The notes below the pieces were generated by a model that saw nothing but the letters and a program-made list of their open reading frames with translations, did no database searches and had not been told where the DNA came from. Shown here piece after piece: positions 63,096 through 64,000 of a DNA stretch of 64,000 nt (position 1 is the first letter of the stretch; every line of letters starts with the position of its first letter). Source of the DNA: Stenocarpella maydis (Eukaryota > Ascomycota > Sordariomycetes > Diaporthales > Diaporthaceae); contig NQMI01000081.1 of NCBI GenBank assembly GCA_002270565.1, positions 127,748 to 191,747 on the forward strand, in the 5' to 3' direction. The position numbers were made by a program, and so were the translations under genes.

Positions 63096-64000
63096 TGATG
63101 AAAAGGTGTGGGAAACGGCGTGGTCTCTCCACTCAGCGCATTGCACCCTGTCGGCGATGTGTGATCTATAGCCTGCTAGGGATGGGCAGGATCCGCTTGT
63201 ACGCTGTATGATAGATGGCTGTACAAAATTTATTGACACATGTAAAAACAAGAACCAGAAGAAGAAGAAAAAAAAAAAAAACATTCAAACTGCCCCGACA
63301 TGTCCAGGACACGGGCTGGATGGCGGCTTGACGCGGCTCACGCGGCTCAGATGCGACGGGTGGGAAACTCGGGCTGTTTTGCTTGGAAGAATCTAGAATA
63401 TTGACTGTGTTGCTCAGCAGTTTGGAAGCACAGCCGGCAGACCAGGTCGTCGTTGTCGCAATGGGATTCTATTGGCGCACAGCAGCAGGACTGCAGCTCG
63501 GCTCTTCACTTCAACCTGCATCTTGCTTATCCGAGCCATGCGACACGTGGTCAGGCCATGTGGGATTGATTCAATGCTGCAAGAGGCCTTGACCCCAAGA
63601 CCAAACAAAGAAAAGACCAAGGCAGGACGAGCTACTACGTCAGTCACAAGCGCGGCGAGTAAAAAGGCCCTGACACATGATAACCGTCTGGCACCCCTGC
63701 CCCTGCCCCTGCCACTGCCCCCAATCCCCACGTCCCAATAGTGCCCTGCCCAACTGCAGCTTCCTCCAATCTCAACATCGTGGCTGTCCTCGCTCCAGCA
63801 CAGATAGTAGTAGCACGTCTCCCGTCCACCGTCCACCGCGGCTCCCACTCTATCTTCTACTCTGCCCACCCTGTGCACATCTCTGCCGCCCTCGTGTCGC
63901 CGGCCTCGGAAACCCCCAGCGCTTATCTCGTCGGCTTCGAGCCCAAATCTCCATGCTCCTCACCGCATATTAAATCTGGGATCCCTTCACCTAAGCCACA
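63096..64000. other. Intergenic to the right edge
   Basis: No supported gene. It contains the SCO1 3' flank with an A-rich run at about 63263-63280, CCCTGC repeats near 63695-63720, and C/T-rich sequence at the right end that could be the leader of a plus-strand gene starting beyond the window. Confidence 0.45.

Overview
This is nuclear DNA of a filamentous ascomycete (Pezizomycotina, probably Sordariomycetes). The evidence is short GT-AG introns of about 48-110 bases with GTAAGT/GTGAGT donors, genes on both strands without operons, GC-rich coding regions, and a set of recognisable fungal proteins: fused ARG5,6, NIMA kinase, a FlbC-like C2H2 factor, an ANXC4-type annexin and a Snc-type synaptobrevin. 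There is one assembly gap (7029-7277). I found no rRNA, tRNA, CRISPR array, intact transposon or phage element. I assembled the exon structures by hand from splice signals, reading frame and protein similarity.

Layout. 0-5 kb: the 3' end of an unknown gene, a doubtful small gene convergent with it, and a two-exon membrane protein (2736-4132, minus). 5-10.3 kb: a mitochondrial TPR-like protein resembling the i-AAA protease adaptor Mgr3 (plus), the gap, then the arginine polyprotein ARG5,6 (7474-10259, minus) with two close TGACTCA boxes about 400 bases upstream. 12.6-21.7 kb, all minus strand: synaptobrevin, a cytochrome P450 with eight exons whose exon 2/3 junction does not keep frame, and an annexin with a long Arg/Ser-rich N-terminus. 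23.3-24.3 kb: an unknown protein with signal peptide and membrane segment. 27.8-29.7 kb: GPI2 of GPI-anchor synthesis. 31.8-36.8 kb: an ankyrin/double-BTB protein and the NIMA kinase as a divergent pair. 36.8-59.9 kb: gene-poor DNA whose only supported gene is the FlbC-like regulator (49520-50545). 59.9-63.1 kb: SPP1 (COMPASS subunit) and SCO1 (copper chaperone for cytochrome oxidase) as a divergent pair sharing about 540 bases.

The genes are mostly unrelated housekeeping functions: mitochondria (ARG5,6, SCO1, Mgr3-like), secretory pathway (synaptobrevin, GPI2), cell cycle and chromatin (NIMA, SPP1), and development (FlbC-like). The P450 has no biosynthetic neighbour in the window, so a secondary-metabolite cluster is not supported. 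I did not find a clearly new biological system. The best leads are the frame break in the P450, the isolated FlbC-like regulator in about 23 kb of gene-poor DNA, the annexin without visible calcium loops, the paired TGACTCA boxes, and two copies of a decayed repeat 28 kb apart.
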